From: Azonexus sp.
GTDB taxonomy: Bacteria; Pseudomonadota; Gammaproteobacteria; Burkholderiales; Rhodocyclaceae
Assembly: GCA_031274715.1 (NCBI GenBank)
Contig: JAISPT010000007.1
Location: forward strand, 28,423 to 92,422
DNA: 64,000 nucleotides
Direction: 5' to 3'
A program made the position numbers and the translations under genes. A model generated the notes under the pieces. It had not been told where the DNA came from, ran no database searches, and saw nothing but the letters and a program-made list of their open reading frames with translations. This document shows positions 45,421 through 55,950 of this stretch, piece by piece (position 1 is the stretch's first letter; every line of letters begins with the position of its first letter).

Positions 45421-46488
45421 ATGGCCACCCACGACTCCACGCCAATGCAACACGGTTCCCACGACGCGCCGCCGGTGACACTTGATCTCGGAGTGTCGCC
45501 AGCGCTTGAGGACATCGTTCGCGGTCTGGCCGACCTGAAACTCGCGCTGGACCGCTTCAGTCGTGACGACACCGGCCAGCCATTTATCAATGATTGGTTC
45601 GACAGCAGGACTGGCACCTGCGCATTTACCGGCCATGCGTTCTTGCAACAGATCGTGCCGTTCCTCGATCACAGCGAGGCGATGGGCTCGTCGTTTCGAG
45701 CATACGTCGATCCGGCACTGGTGCTGGGGGCCAGCATCAAAGGGCGACCGGAGTCGATCCGCGGTGAGGAGATTGCGCAGCGTCGTGCGCGTTACGCGCG
45801 CGACTTCGACGTTAGCGGCCTGTATCGCGCTGAATACGATTGGCTTGAATCGTTGGGTATCGTTTGGGCGCACGAGGGCAAACATCGCGTTGCCTTTATG
45901 CGTGCACATGGTGAGCCGGCGATCGCCGCATGGGTGCAGAGGCGTAGTTATCCTACTCCCGACCGCATAGTGCTAGTTGAGCCTACGGAGTATCGGCAAG
46001 CATGGTTTGCAATCCTCGATGGTCGCTATCTACAGCTTGTTCCGCGTCCTGCGATTACGCAACGCCTGCTATCTGCATACGGCGTGGAAACTATACGCTG
46101 GCGAGACTTGGACGACGTTCCATCTGAATTGTTTGTGCGACACGCGATCGTCGACTGGCAGCAGCGGCCGCAAAGTTATTGCGCTGAAGATCGCATGCTT
46201 GACCTGCCCGCACTACGCGATGAAGAGTGTCGTGCGCGCGAACTTGTATCTCGTACGTTCGCCGAGCTCGAGCTCGAGCGCGAAGGCTGGAAGGTCCAGT
46301 ATGGCCGGCAGTTCGCGTACGCGTTGCTCGTTATCGCCGTTGGGCTACTCTTGAAAATTGTGTTTCGCGCCGCTGCGATGCAGGATTTAGGTTTCGTACT
46401 GGTTGGTGCTGGCGTGGGCTTGGGCTGCGTGATCTCGACGTTGCGCGTGGTTGGCCCCCGCGGTCGCGGTCGACGCGATGTAGGTTGA
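45421..46488 (+). CDS. unknown 355-residue protein with ParB/Srx-like motif and two C-terminal helices
   Basis: Starts at the ATG at 45421, preceded by GAGGAA. The middle holds HEGKHRVAFMRAHGEPAIAAWV (motif HEGKHR at 151-156), which resembles the G-x-HR phosphate-binding motif of ParB/sulfiredoxin-like domains. The C-terminus has two membrane helices at about 300-318 and 324-345, ending in a basic tail (RGRGRRDVG). No complete family match is recognised. It is the only intact gene of the tRNA-Lys element and so may be selected cargo, for example defence or host-interaction. Function is not assigned; the ParB-like reading is tentative. Confidence 0.6.
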   Translation: MATHDSTPMQHGSHDAPPVTLDLGVSPALEDIVRGLADLKLALDRFSRDDTGQPFINDWFDSRTGTCAFTGHAFLQQIVPFLDHSEAMGSSFRAYVDPALVLGASIKGRPESIRGEEIAQRRARYARDFDVSGLYRAEYDWLESLGIVWAHEGKHRVAFMRAHGEPAIAAWVQRRSYPTPDRIVLVEPTEYRQAWFAILDGRYLQLVPRPAITQRLLSAYGVETIRWRDLDDVPSELFVRHAIVDWQQRPQSYCAEDRMLDLPALRDEECRARELVSRTFAELELEREGWKVQYGRQFAYALLVIAVGLLLKIVFRAAAMQDLGFVLVGAGVGLGCVISTLRVVGPRGRGRRDVG

Positions 46489-46529
46489 TGGCAAGCGATT
46501 GCCGATCACGGCTGAAGCAGATTTGCTGA

Positions 46530-46632
46530 CTCGTGCGGCCTGTTTGTCCACGAGCGGAGCTGCAAGAGCTGCGTACCCGCGCCGGCGGACTTCGGCGCGC
46601 CAATATGCGCTGCGCTGACTTATGTACGCCAT
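46530..46632 (-). pseudogene. 5' remnant of a tyrosine-type integrase gene
   Basis: The ATG at 46632 starts MAYISQRSAYWRAEVRRRGY, the pattern found at the N-terminus of phage and island integrases (typically M-A-x-I-x-K/R-R...W-x-A-x-V/I-R-R-K-G-Y). Similarity fades after about 34 codons, and no catalytic domain follows. It sits about 160 bases from the tRNA-Lys(CTT) 3' end, as integrase genes usually do. The rest of the 304-base gap (46489-46792) shows nothing else recognisable. Confidence 0.55.
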
Positions 46633-46792
46633 TCCAGACTCCATGCGAAAGATTGAGATCGCTTGGTCTGGATTCTTCCGTTCCGGCAGATTTCCGGCAA
46701 AGGCCAGTTTTTGACGCCTCGCGCTTGAACGATAGGCGAAAAAAAGCACCGGCGATTGCTCGCAAGTGCTTGATTTTCAACTTCAGAATCTT

Positions 46793-46868
46793 TGGTGGGG
46801 CGTCACAGATTCGAACTGTGGACCTACGGATTAAGAGTCCGCTGCTCTACCAACTGAGCTAACGCCCC
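46793..46868 (-). tRNA. tRNA-Lys (anticodon CTT)
   Basis: A complete 76-base cloverleaf on the minus strand: acceptor GGGGCGT / ACGCCCC, anticodon loop CTCTTAA (anticodon CTT, Lys), T-loop GTTCGAATC and an encoded CCA. It is the integration target of the small element to the left. A second tRNA-Lys gene lies 7 bases upstream. Confidence 0.95.
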
Positions 46869-46875
46869 AAGTCTC

Positions 46876-46951
46876 TGGTGGGTCGGGCGAGATTCGAACT
46901 CGCGACCAACGGATTAAAAGTCCGCTGCTCTACCGACTGAGCTACCGACCC
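46876..46951 (-). tRNA. tRNA-Lys (anticodon TTT)
   Basis: A complete 76-base cloverleaf on the minus strand: acceptor GGGTCGG / CCGACCC, anticodon loop CTTTTAA (anticodon TTT, Lys) and an encoded CCA. It is in tandem with tRNA-Lys(CTT), presumably on one precursor transcript. Confidence 0.96.
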
Positions 46952-47035
46952 GACGGAGCCGCGCATTATAGCTATGGCTCAACAGAGCGTCAACGCGTTG
47001 ATTCGGCGATTTATGTTGTGGGTAGGGCAATGTCG

Positions 47036-47866
47036 CTAGTTCAGCGCCAAGCGCCGGCAGATTTCGCTGGTCAGCACCGATTGGTTCATCGAATAGAAAT
47101 GTAGGCCAGGGGCGCCGCCGGCGAGCAGGCGTTGGCACAACTCGGTGACGACGTCGAGGCCGAAGGCGCGGATGGATTCGGTGTCGTCGCCGAAGCTTTC
47201 GAACTTTTTGCGCATCCAGCGCGGAATCTCGGCGCCGCAGGCATCGGAGAAACGGGCCAGCTTGGTGAAACCGGCGATGGGCATGATGCCGGGCACGATG
47301 GGGACGTCGACGCCGCACGCGCGGGCTTGATCGACGAAGTTGAAATAGGCGTCGGCGTTGAAGAAATACTGAGTGATCGCCGAATTGGCGCCGGCCTTGA
47401 CCTTGCGCGCGAAGGCGTCGAGATCGTCCTGTGGGCTGCGCGCCTGCGGGTGCCATTCCGGGTAGGCGGCGACTTCGAGGCTGAACCAGTCGCCAGTCTC
47501 GCTGCGGATGAATTCGATCAATTCGTTGGCGTAGCGGAATTCGCCGGCCTCGGCCATGCCCGAAGGGAGATCACCACGCAGCGCGACGATGCGGCGGATG
47601 CCGGCGGCCCGGTAATCGTTCAGGATGTCGCGGATGTTGGTGCGGGTCGAGCCGATGCAGGATAGGTGCGGCGCGGCGTTGTGGCCTTCGGCGGCGATTT
47701 CTTTGACCACGGCGAAAGTACGCTCTCGGGTCGAGCCGCCGGCACCGAAAGTAACCGAGAAAAAGCTTGGTTGCAGCTTGGCCAGCTCGGTGCACACGGT
47801 ACGCAGCTTGACCATGCCTTCCGGCGTTTGCGGCGGGAAAAATTCGATGGAGATTTCGGGTTTCAT
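47036..47866 (-). CDS. metF: 5,10-methylenetetrahydrofolate reductase
   Basis: Encodes 276 residues. The family opening ISIEFFPPQTPEGMVKL is clear, followed by TFGAGGSTRERTF, HLSCIGSTRTNIR and QYFFNADAYFNFVD. This FAD enzyme makes 5-methyl-THF, the methyl donor for methionine regeneration. Its ATG overlaps the tlyA stop (ATGA), and it is last of the ahcY-tlyA-metF operon. The methyl-cycle role and the riboswitch at the operon head agree. Confidence 0.95.
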   Translation of the reverse strand: MKPEISIEFFPPQTPEGMVKLRTVCTELAKLQPSFFSVTFGAGGSTRERTFAVVKEIAAEGHNAAPHLSCIGSTRTNIRDILNDYRAAGIRRIVALRGDLPSGMAEAGEFRYANELIEFIRSETGDWFSLEVAAYPEWHPQARSPQDDLDAFARKVKAGANSAITQYFFNADAYFNFVDQARACGVDVPIVPGIMPIAGFTKLARFSDACGAEIPRWMRKKFESFGDDTESIRAFGLDVVTELCQRLLAGGAPGLHFYSMNQSVLTSEICRRLALN

Positions 47867-48690
47867 TTGTTCAACCAGATGAAGAATTCGCGATTGCCGT
47901 CGCCGCCGGCGATCGGGCTGTCCAGCCAGGCACGGACCGTCAGGCCGAGGGTAGCGGCACAGTCGCGCAGTTTGCGTTCGACCTGGCGATAGAGCGCCGG
48001 GTCGCGAACGATGCCGCCTTTGCCGACATGGCCGGGGCCGACCTCGAACTGCGGCTTGACCAGCAGCAGTAGGTCGCCGTCGGCGGCCAACAGCGGCGGT
48101 AGTTGTGGCAGGATCAGGGTTAGCGAGATGAAGGAGAGGTCGCCGACGATCAGGGCGAAGCCTTCCGGTGGCTGCGCATCGCCCAGGTCAGCCGTGGTCA
48201 GGGCGCGGCAGTTGATGCCTTCCCGCGCGGTGACGCGGGCGTCGCTGCGCAGCCGGCCATGCAACTGGTCATGGCCGACATCGACGCCGACCACGTGCTG
48301 GGCACCGGCTTGCAGCAGGCAGTCGGTGAAGCCGCCGGTGGACTGGCCGACATCGAGACAGGTCTTGCCGGCCACGGTGAGACCGGTGGCGGCCAGCGCT
48401 CCGGCCAGCTTGAGGCCGCCGCGCGAGACGTAGCGATCGCTGTCATCGGCATTGACGGTCAACGCGGCGTCGGCTGGCAATGCCAGCGATGGCTTGGCGA
48501 CCGGCCTGCCGTCGCAGACGACGCGGCCCTCGCCAATCAGCCGTTGCGCCTGCGTACGCGACGCGGCCAGCCCGCGCTGGACGAGCAGGGCGTCGACGCG
48601 TAGCAGGCTGTGCCGATCGACCGGTGTTTTCACCGGTTTTTCCGCGGCCGGCCGTCCCCCTTGGCGGGCATGGAAGGCATTCATGCTCAT
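47863..48690 (-). CDS. tlyA: TlyA-family rRNA 2'-O-methyltransferase
   Basis: Encodes 275 residues from the ATG at 48690 (GGAG upstream). An S4 RNA-binding domain (about 30-90: LRVDALLVQRGLAASRTQAQ) is followed by an FtsJ-like SAM methyltransferase (CLDVGQSTGGFTDCLLQAGA; LIVGDLSFISL; LLVKPQFEVG). Family members methylate the 2'-OH of cytidines in 16S and 23S rRNA; some are reported as hemolysins. Placement between ahcY and metF puts a SAM consumer inside an SAH-controlled operon. Confidence 0.88.
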   Translation of the reverse strand: MSMNAFHARQGGRPAAEKPVKTPVDRHSLLRVDALLVQRGLAASRTQAQRLIGEGRVVCDGRPVAKPSLALPADAALTVNADDSDRYVSRGGLKLAGALAATGLTVAGKTCLDVGQSTGGFTDCLLQAGAQHVVGVDVGHDQLHGRLRSDARVTAREGINCRALTTADLGDAQPPEGFALIVGDLSFISLTLILPQLPPLLAADGDLLLLVKPQFEVGPGHVGKGGIVRDPALYRQVERKLRDCAATLGLTVRAWLDSPIAGGDGNREFFIWLNK

Positions 48691-48712
48691 CGGGGGCGGC
48701 TCCGGATGTCGC

Positions 48713-50113
<1,401 letters not shown>

Positions 50114-50192
50114 AGTAAGCTCCTCGTAAACCGTGGCCGGGCGGGGGCGGCGTTCAACTCACCGAACCCCCTGCGCCCGGCAGGGTTGAACA

Positions 50193-50248
50193 GTGAGCGC
50201 CGTTGAGAACCGAGCCTGAGAGAATTTTCTCTTGCAGCGCCCCTCGGT
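50193..50248 (-). promoter_or_regulatory. S-adenosylhomocysteine (SAH) riboswitch aptamer
   Basis: On the minus strand the leader reads ACCGAGGGGCGCTGCAA, then a small AGAGAA/TTCTCT hairpin, then CAGGCTCGG, then ACGGCGCTCAC. These are the conserved blocks of the SAH riboswitch: the CCGAG/CTCGG stem and a GGCGC/GCGCC pairing around a GCTGCAA core. It lies about 80 bases before ahcY. High SAH is expected to raise expression of ahcY-tlyA-metF. The call rests on matching conserved bases by eye. Confidence 0.88.
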
Positions 50249-50257
50249 AGGTCGCGG

Positions 50258-50263
50258 ATTATA
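50258..50263 (-). promoter_or_regulatory. -10 element of the ahcY operon promoter
   Basis: A perfect TATAAT on the minus strand lies 10 bases before the riboswitch aptamer, so transcription would begin almost at the aptamer edge. No good -35 is seen; the upstream part runs into the end of the HD-GYP gene. Confidence 0.6.
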
Positions 50264-50283
50264 AACCGTTTTGCGCTGCCGCT

Positions 50284-51489
50284 TCAGGCTTTGTCGCCGG
50301 CCCAGTAAAGATCCATATCCTTGATGCCCCACTTGGCGGCATCCTCGCGCCCGGCGATTTTTTCGGCGCTACGCGCCAGATCGATGGTTTCCGGCCTGAT
50401 GTAGGCTTGCGAGCGGGTCGAGAAAAAGACTCGGACCCGGGGCTTGAGCAGGGATTGCTCGTTCTGCTCGGTGACCACGCCGAGCTTGCCCGATTCGAGG
50501 CGGACCAGGGAGCCGATGGGGTAGATGCCCAGGCTCTTGACGAAGGCCTGGAAGACCACGGGGTCGAAATGCCCTTGCCATTCCGCCATGCGCTTGATCG
50601 ATTCGGCCGGATCCCAGCCAGCCTTGTAGGGGCGGTTGGAGGTGATCGCGTCGTACACATCGCAGACGGCGCCCATCTTGGCGTACAGGCTGATGGTCTG
50701 GCCGTTCAGGCCCTTGGGGTAACCGCTGCCATCGATTTTTTCGTGGTGGTGCAGGCAGACATCCTGGCTCATGTCGCTGCTGCCGCTGCCGGCCAGCAGC
50801 AGCTTGTGGCCTTCTTCCGGGTGCGTCTTGACCAGGGTGAATTCCTCATCGGTCAGCTTGCCGGGCTTGTTGAGCACTTCCAGCGGAATCATCGCCTTGC
50901 CGAGATCGTGCAGCAGGCCGGCCATGCCTGCGGCGCGGGTCGCTGGCTCGTCAAGCCCGAGCTGGCGGGCGAGGGCGATCATCAGGGCGCAGACGGCTAC
51001 CGAATGCATGAAGGTGTAGTCGTCGGCTGTTCTCAGCCGGGCCAGGCTGATCAGCGCCCCTGGGTTGCGCAGGATCGAGTTGGAAATTTCCTCGACCAGC
51101 GGAGCCGCCGCATCGGCCTCGATGGCTTTGCCCATGCGTGCTTCCTGGAACATCGAGGCAACCGCCTCCTTGCCGAGGGTGACGATTTTCGAGGCCCGCT
51201 TCAGCTCGTCGGAAAAGGCCGCCTTGGATTGCACTACCGGCGCTTCCGGCGGAATGGCCGCGGCGCTGGCCACGGTCTCGACCGGCAGCGCCAGCCCGGC
51301 CTCGATATCGAGGCCCTTGGCGGCGTCGATCCACACTTCGCGCACGATGCTGTCGCGGATCAGCGCGAGATCGGCCGGGTCGCTGAGGACGAAGCGCGTC
51401 CGCCAGAACGGGTGGTCCAGCCAGGCGCCGCAGAAGGCTTGCAGATGCATGCCGAGGCGGAGTTGGTCGACGGGGATTTTTTTCAGCAT
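50284..51489 (-). CDS. HD-GYP domain cyclic-di-GMP phosphodiesterase
   Basis: Encodes 401 residues. An N-terminal DUF3391-type domain (about 1-130) precedes an HD-GYP domain with the HD pair in LLHDLGKAMIP (194-195), HHHEKIDGSGYP (GYP at 256-258) and DVYDAITSNRPYK. All metal-binding residues appear intact, so it should degrade cyclic di-GMP. It lies between metK and ahcY on the same strand but after the metK terminator. Confidence 0.9.
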   Translation of the reverse strand: MLKKIPVDQLRLGMHLQAFCGAWLDHPFWRTRFVLSDPADLALIRDSIVREVWIDAAKGLDIEAGLALPVETVASAAAIPPEAPVVQSKAAFSDELKRASKIVTLGKEAVASMFQEARMGKAIEADAAAPLVEEISNSILRNPGALISLARLRTADDYTFMHSVAVCALMIALARQLGLDEPATRAAGMAGLLHDLGKAMIPLEVLNKPGKLTDEEFTLVKTHPEEGHKLLLAGSGSSDMSQDVCLHHHEKIDGSGYPKGLNGQTISLYAKMGAVCDVYDAITSNRPYKAGWDPAESIKRMAEWQGHFDPVVFQAFVKSLGIYPIGSLVRLESGKLGVVTEQNEQSLLKPRVRVFFSTRSQAYIRPETIDLARSAEKIAGREDAAKWGIKDMDLYWAGDKA

Positions 51490-51505
51490 GTCGGCCGATT
51501 CTAAT

Positions 51506-51530
51506 GAAAAAGGGGAGCGCGATGCTCCCC
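51506..51530 (-). terminator. metK terminator
   Basis: On the minus strand GGGGAGC-ATCGC-GCTCCCC is followed directly by TTTTT, 26 bases after the metK stop. It separates metK from the HD-GYP gene. Confidence 0.88.
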
Positions 51531-51555
51531 CTTCCGGCTGGCTAGGGCTTTTTGA

Positions 51556-52719
<1,164 letters not shown>

Positions 52720-52878
52720 GGAATGCTCCAACGGTCCATTGTTCCGGCGTTACCGGCTTCGGACCACGAGCTGGCGACGCTTTAGCAGAATTTTTGAATC
52801 GCCCCGCAAGTTGTCTGTTTAACTCGGCGATTCCATAATCTTACCCTTTTACCGCTGGCCTTCAACCCTTGTAATGAC

Positions 52879-53730
52879 ATGGTCTTTGTCTTCAGGATAC
52901 TTTCCCGCCTGCCTCTGTGGCTGGTTCATGCGCTCGGCGGCTGGCTCGGCCGGCTGACCTACCTGGTCTCGCCGACCTACCGGCGCAACTTGCAAGGCAA
53001 CATGGCCCAGGCCGGTATCGACCCGGCGCTGTGCGGTGCTGCCGCTGTCGAAGCCGGCAAGCAGATGACCGAACTGGCGCGCATCTGGCTGCGCCCACTG
53101 GCCGAGGCCAATGCCCAGGTGGTCGAGGTGGTCGGCGGTGAGTTGGTCGCGGCGGCGCGGCAAGCGGGCCAGGGTATCGTCTTCCTGACGCCGCATCTCG
53201 GCTGCTTTGAGATCACCGCGCAATATCTGTCGGCGTTGGGCGACATCACGGTGCTGTACCGGGCGCCGAAATCGGCGGCGGCACAGGAATTGATCCTGAC
53301 CGGGCGCAAGCGTGCGCAATTGCACCTGGCACCGGCCGACTTGTCGGGTGTGCGTGCGCTGATCAAGGCACTGAAGAAGGGCCAGATGGTCGGCATGCTG
53401 CCCGACCAGGCACCGAAGACCGGCGAGGGCGTCTGGCTCAAATTTTTTGGCCGCTATGCCTACACCATGACCCTGGCCGCGCGGCTGACGGAAACTGGGG
53501 CGGCGGCGCTGCTGACCTGGGGTGAACGTCTGCCCGGCGGGCGCGGTTATCGCATCCATTTCCTGCCACCCAGCCAGCCGTTGAGCGGCTCGACCATCGA
53601 GCGCGCGCAGCAGATCAACCACGAGATCGAGGCGTTGATCCGTCAGTGCCCGACGCAATACCTGTGGGGCTACAACCGCTACAAACAGCCGCGCGGCGCC
53701 GAGCCGCCACCGGCGGAAACGCTGGCCTGA
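52879..53730 (+). CDS. LpxL/HtrB-family lipid A acyltransferase
   Basis: Encodes 283 residues. An N-terminal hydrophobic anchor (LPLWLVHALGGWLGRL) precedes the HX4E acyltransferase motif in TPHLGCFE, with LPDQAPKTGEG further on. The family adds a secondary acyl chain to lipid A at the inner membrane. It is divergent from metK and followed by a GNAT gene after a 159-base gap. The exact acyl position cannot be told from sequence. Confidence 0.87.
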   Translation: MVFVFRILSRLPLWLVHALGGWLGRLTYLVSPTYRRNLQGNMAQAGIDPALCGAAAVEAGKQMTELARIWLRPLAEANAQVVEVVGGELVAAARQAGQGIVFLTPHLGCFEITAQYLSALGDITVLYRAPKSAAAQELILTGRKRAQLHLAPADLSGVRALIKALKKGQMVGMLPDQAPKTGEGVWLKFFGRYAYTMTLAARLTETGAAALLTWGERLPGGRGYRIHFLPPSQPLSGSTIERAQQINHEIEALIRQCPTQYLWGYNRYKQPRGAEPPPAETLA

Positions 53731-53889
53731 GGCAGGCCGCGCCACGGCAAGGCAAATTCCTTTTCCATTCGATTAAAATGGACGTTTCCGGCGCTCGCCG
53801 CCGGGAGCAGGGTTCCGCGCATGCCGGAGCGGGGCCGTGGCTGGCACAAATAATGAACCGGTCGTCTGGAGAACAGAGGTCTCGCCATC

Positions 53890-54393
53890 ATGAACAGCCC
53901 GAACATCCAAATCCGTCCCGTAACGCCGCCCGACGTGCCGGCGATTTCCGCGCTGGCCAGGGAAATCTGGCAGGCCACCTACCCGGGCATCATCACCCAG
54001 GCGCAGATCGATTTCATGCTCGAACAGCGCTACGGCCACGAACGGCTGTACGACGATCTTGAGGATGCCGACAAGTGGCTCGACCAGGGTTTTTACGGCG
54101 AGCGGCGGATCGGTTTCGCTTTCAGTGAGATTTATCAGGACGAGTTCAAGCTCGATAAGCTATACATTCATCCCGATGTCCAGCGGCGTGGCGTCGGCGG
54201 CCAACTGATCACCCATGTCACGGCGCGCGCCGAAAAGCTCGGCTATCCCTGTGTGATCCTGGCGGTCAACAAGCGCAACGAAAAGGCGATCTCCTCCTAT
54301 CGCAAATACGGCTTCGCGGTGCGCGAGACGATTGTTGCCGATATCGGCGGCGGCTTTGTGATGGACGACTACATTATGGAGAAAAAACTTTAG
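53890..54393 (+). CDS. GNAT-family N-acetyltransferase
   Basis: Encodes 167 residues. The GNAT core is clear: LDKLYIHPDVQRRGVGGQLI is the acetyl-CoA loop (R-x-x-G-x-G/A) and ILAVNKRNEKAISSYRKYGF is the C-terminal motif B. The substrate is unknown. A GGAG ribosome site is upstream. It lies between the lipid A acyltransferase and dapF. Confidence 0.85.
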   Translation: MNSPNIQIRPVTPPDVPAISALAREIWQATYPGIITQAQIDFMLEQRYGHERLYDDLEDADKWLDQGFYGERRIGFAFSEIYQDEFKLDKLYIHPDVQRRGVGGQLITHVTARAEKLGYPCVILAVNKRNEKAISSYRKYGFAVRETIVADIGGGFVMDDYIMEKKL

Positions 54394-54451
54394 GAATTTG
54401 AGCCAACGCTCTGTTCCTGCTATGATTTTCGAACATCAAGCGGAGCGTTTC

Positions 54452-55282
54452 GTGAGACTCGAATTTCTCAAGATGCACGGCCTGGGCAACGATTTCGTTG
54501 TCCTTGACGGCGTTCGCCAGCAACTGGCCCTGACGCCGGAACAGTTGCGCTACTTGGCCGACCGTCATTTTGGCGTTGGCTGCGACCAGGTTCTGCTGGT
54601 CGAAAAGCCGACCCGGCCGGACGCCGACTTCCGCTACCGCATCTTCAATGCCGACGGCGGCGAGGTCGAGCAGTGTGGCAATGGCGCCCGCTGTTTCGTC
54701 CGTTTTGTGCATGAAGTCGGTCTGACCGACCGGCGCGAGATTCGCGTCGAGACGCGCGGCGGCATCATCGTGCCGCGCCTGGAGGCGGATGGTTCGGTGA
54801 CGGTAGACATGGGCGTGCCGCGTTTCCAGCCGCAGGAAATTCCCTTCCTGCACGACGATGATGTAATCATCTACAACCTCGACGTGGCCGACGAGATGCT
54901 CGAAGTCAGTGTCGTTTCACTGGGCAATCCGCATGCCGTGCAAGTCGTCGACAGCGTCGAAGCGGCGCCGGTCGCCGCCCAGGGGCCGTTGATCGAAGAA
55001 CACGAACGTTTTCCGCAACGGGTCAACGCCGGCTTCATGCAAGTCGTCGACCGCCACACCATCAAACTGCGCGTTTACGAGCGTGGCGCCGGCGAGACGC
55101 TGGCTTGCGGCACCGGCGCCTGCGCCGCCGTGGTTGCTGGCATCCGCCGCGGTCTGCTCGATTCGCCGGTGCGCGTCGGCACCCGCGGCGGCGATCTGAC
55201 CATTGTCTGGGGCGGCGCTGGCCGGCCCGTCCTGATGACCGGCCCGGCCGTCACCGTATTTTCCGGAGTGATCGAACTATGA
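54452..55282 (+). CDS. dapF: diaminopimelate epimerase
   Basis: Encodes 276 residues from a GTG at 54452, chosen because GGAG sits 6-8 bases upstream and the length matches E. coli DapF. The protein opens RLEFLKMHGLGNDFVVLD. Catalytic cysteines are Cys75 in VEQCGNGARC and Cys219 in LACGTGACA. It converts LL- to meso-diaminopimelate for lysine and peptidoglycan. Its stop overlaps the DUF484 start (ATGA). Confidence 0.96.
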   Translation: MRLEFLKMHGLGNDFVVLDGVRQQLALTPEQLRYLADRHFGVGCDQVLLVEKPTRPDADFRYRIFNADGGEVEQCGNGARCFVRFVHEVGLTDRREIRVETRGGIIVPRLEADGSVTVDMGVPRFQPQEIPFLHDDDVIIYNLDVADEMLEVSVVSLGNPHAVQVVDSVEAAPVAAQGPLIEEHERFPQRVNAGFMQVVDRHTIKLRVYERGAGETLACGTGACAAVVAGIRRGLLDSPVRVGTRGGDLTIVWGGAGRPVLMTGPAVTVFSGVIEL

Positions 55283-55950
55283 GCGCGTTGTTTCCCGAAG
55301 ACGTTGCCGACTACCTGAAGAACCATCCTAGTTTCTTCGAGCAGTACGCCGACCTGATGGCCCAGATTTTCCTGCCGCATCCGCATGGTGGGCGGGCCAT
55401 CTCGCTGGCTGAGCGGCAGATGTTGAGCCTGCGCGAGAAGAACCGCGCGGCCGAGGCCAAGCTGGCCGAACTGATCACCTTCGGCGAGGAAAACGACGCC
55501 ATCAGCGAGAAGGTGCATCGCCTGGCCGTCGGGCTGATCGCCGCCGAAACTTTCCAGGCGGTGATCCACCTGATCAACTTCCATCTACGCGACGATTTCG
55601 CCATCCCACACGTCGCTTTGCGCCTGTGGGACAAGCCGGAAGGTGTCGAGGACCTACCAGAGTTCGCTGCCGTCAGCGAGGAACTGCAAGTTTTCGCCGA
55701 AACCCTCGGTCGCCCCTACTGCGGCTCTACCGCCGGCTTCGGCACCGCCTCGTGGTTTGGCGAACAGGCGCCGCACATCCGTTCGCAGGCGCTGATCGCG
55801 TTGCGCAACGGCGGCGGCACCATTGGCCTGATCGCGTTGGGTAGCGAAGAAGGACAGCGTTTCTACGCCGAAATGGGCACCTTGTATCTCGAACGCCTTG
55901 GCGAGCTGGTGTCGGCGGCGCTGGCCCGGGTCACCAAGAGCATGTTGTGA
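55279..55950 (+). CDS. DUF484 (GAF-like) protein
   Basis: Encodes 223 residues from the ATG at 55279. It has the DUF484 plan: an N-terminal DVADYLKNHPSFFEQ segment, a central helical linker, then a GAF-like domain ending LERLGELVSAALAR. DUF484 genes almost always sit between dapF and xerC, as here, with overlapping ends on both sides. Molecular role is unknown. Confidence 0.88.
   Translation: MSALFPEDVADYLKNHPSFFEQYADLMAQIFLPHPHGGRAISLAERQMLSLREKNRAAEAKLAELITFGEENDAISEKVHRLAVGLIAAETFQAVIHLINFHLRDDFAIPHVALRLWDKPEGVEDLPEFAAVSEELQVFAETLGRPYCGSTAGFGTASWFGEQAPHIRSQALIALRNGGGTIGLIALGSEEGQRFYAEMGTLYLERLGELVSAALARVTKSML

Larger units (their letters stand above)
45293..46792. mobile_element. remnant of an integrative element at tRNA-Lys(CTT)
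   Basis: About 1.5 kb between the tRNA-Lys(CTT) gene and the duplicated tRNA 3' fragment. It holds one intact gene of unfamiliar type and, next to the tRNA, the start of an integrase-like gene that soon loses similarity. Tail, replication and transfer genes are absent. It is a shrunken island, or a small satellite that no longer moves on its own. Confidence 0.7.

Noticed and set aside
52720..52878. SAM riboswitch upstream of metK
   Set aside because: No conserved SAM-I, SAM-II or related core could be seen in the 160 bases between metK and the acyltransferase.
52849..53745. 298-codon frame antisense to the lipid A acyltransferase gene
   Set aside because: Low-complexity Arg/Gln-rich product, opposite a gene with a clear HX4E motif and normal length.
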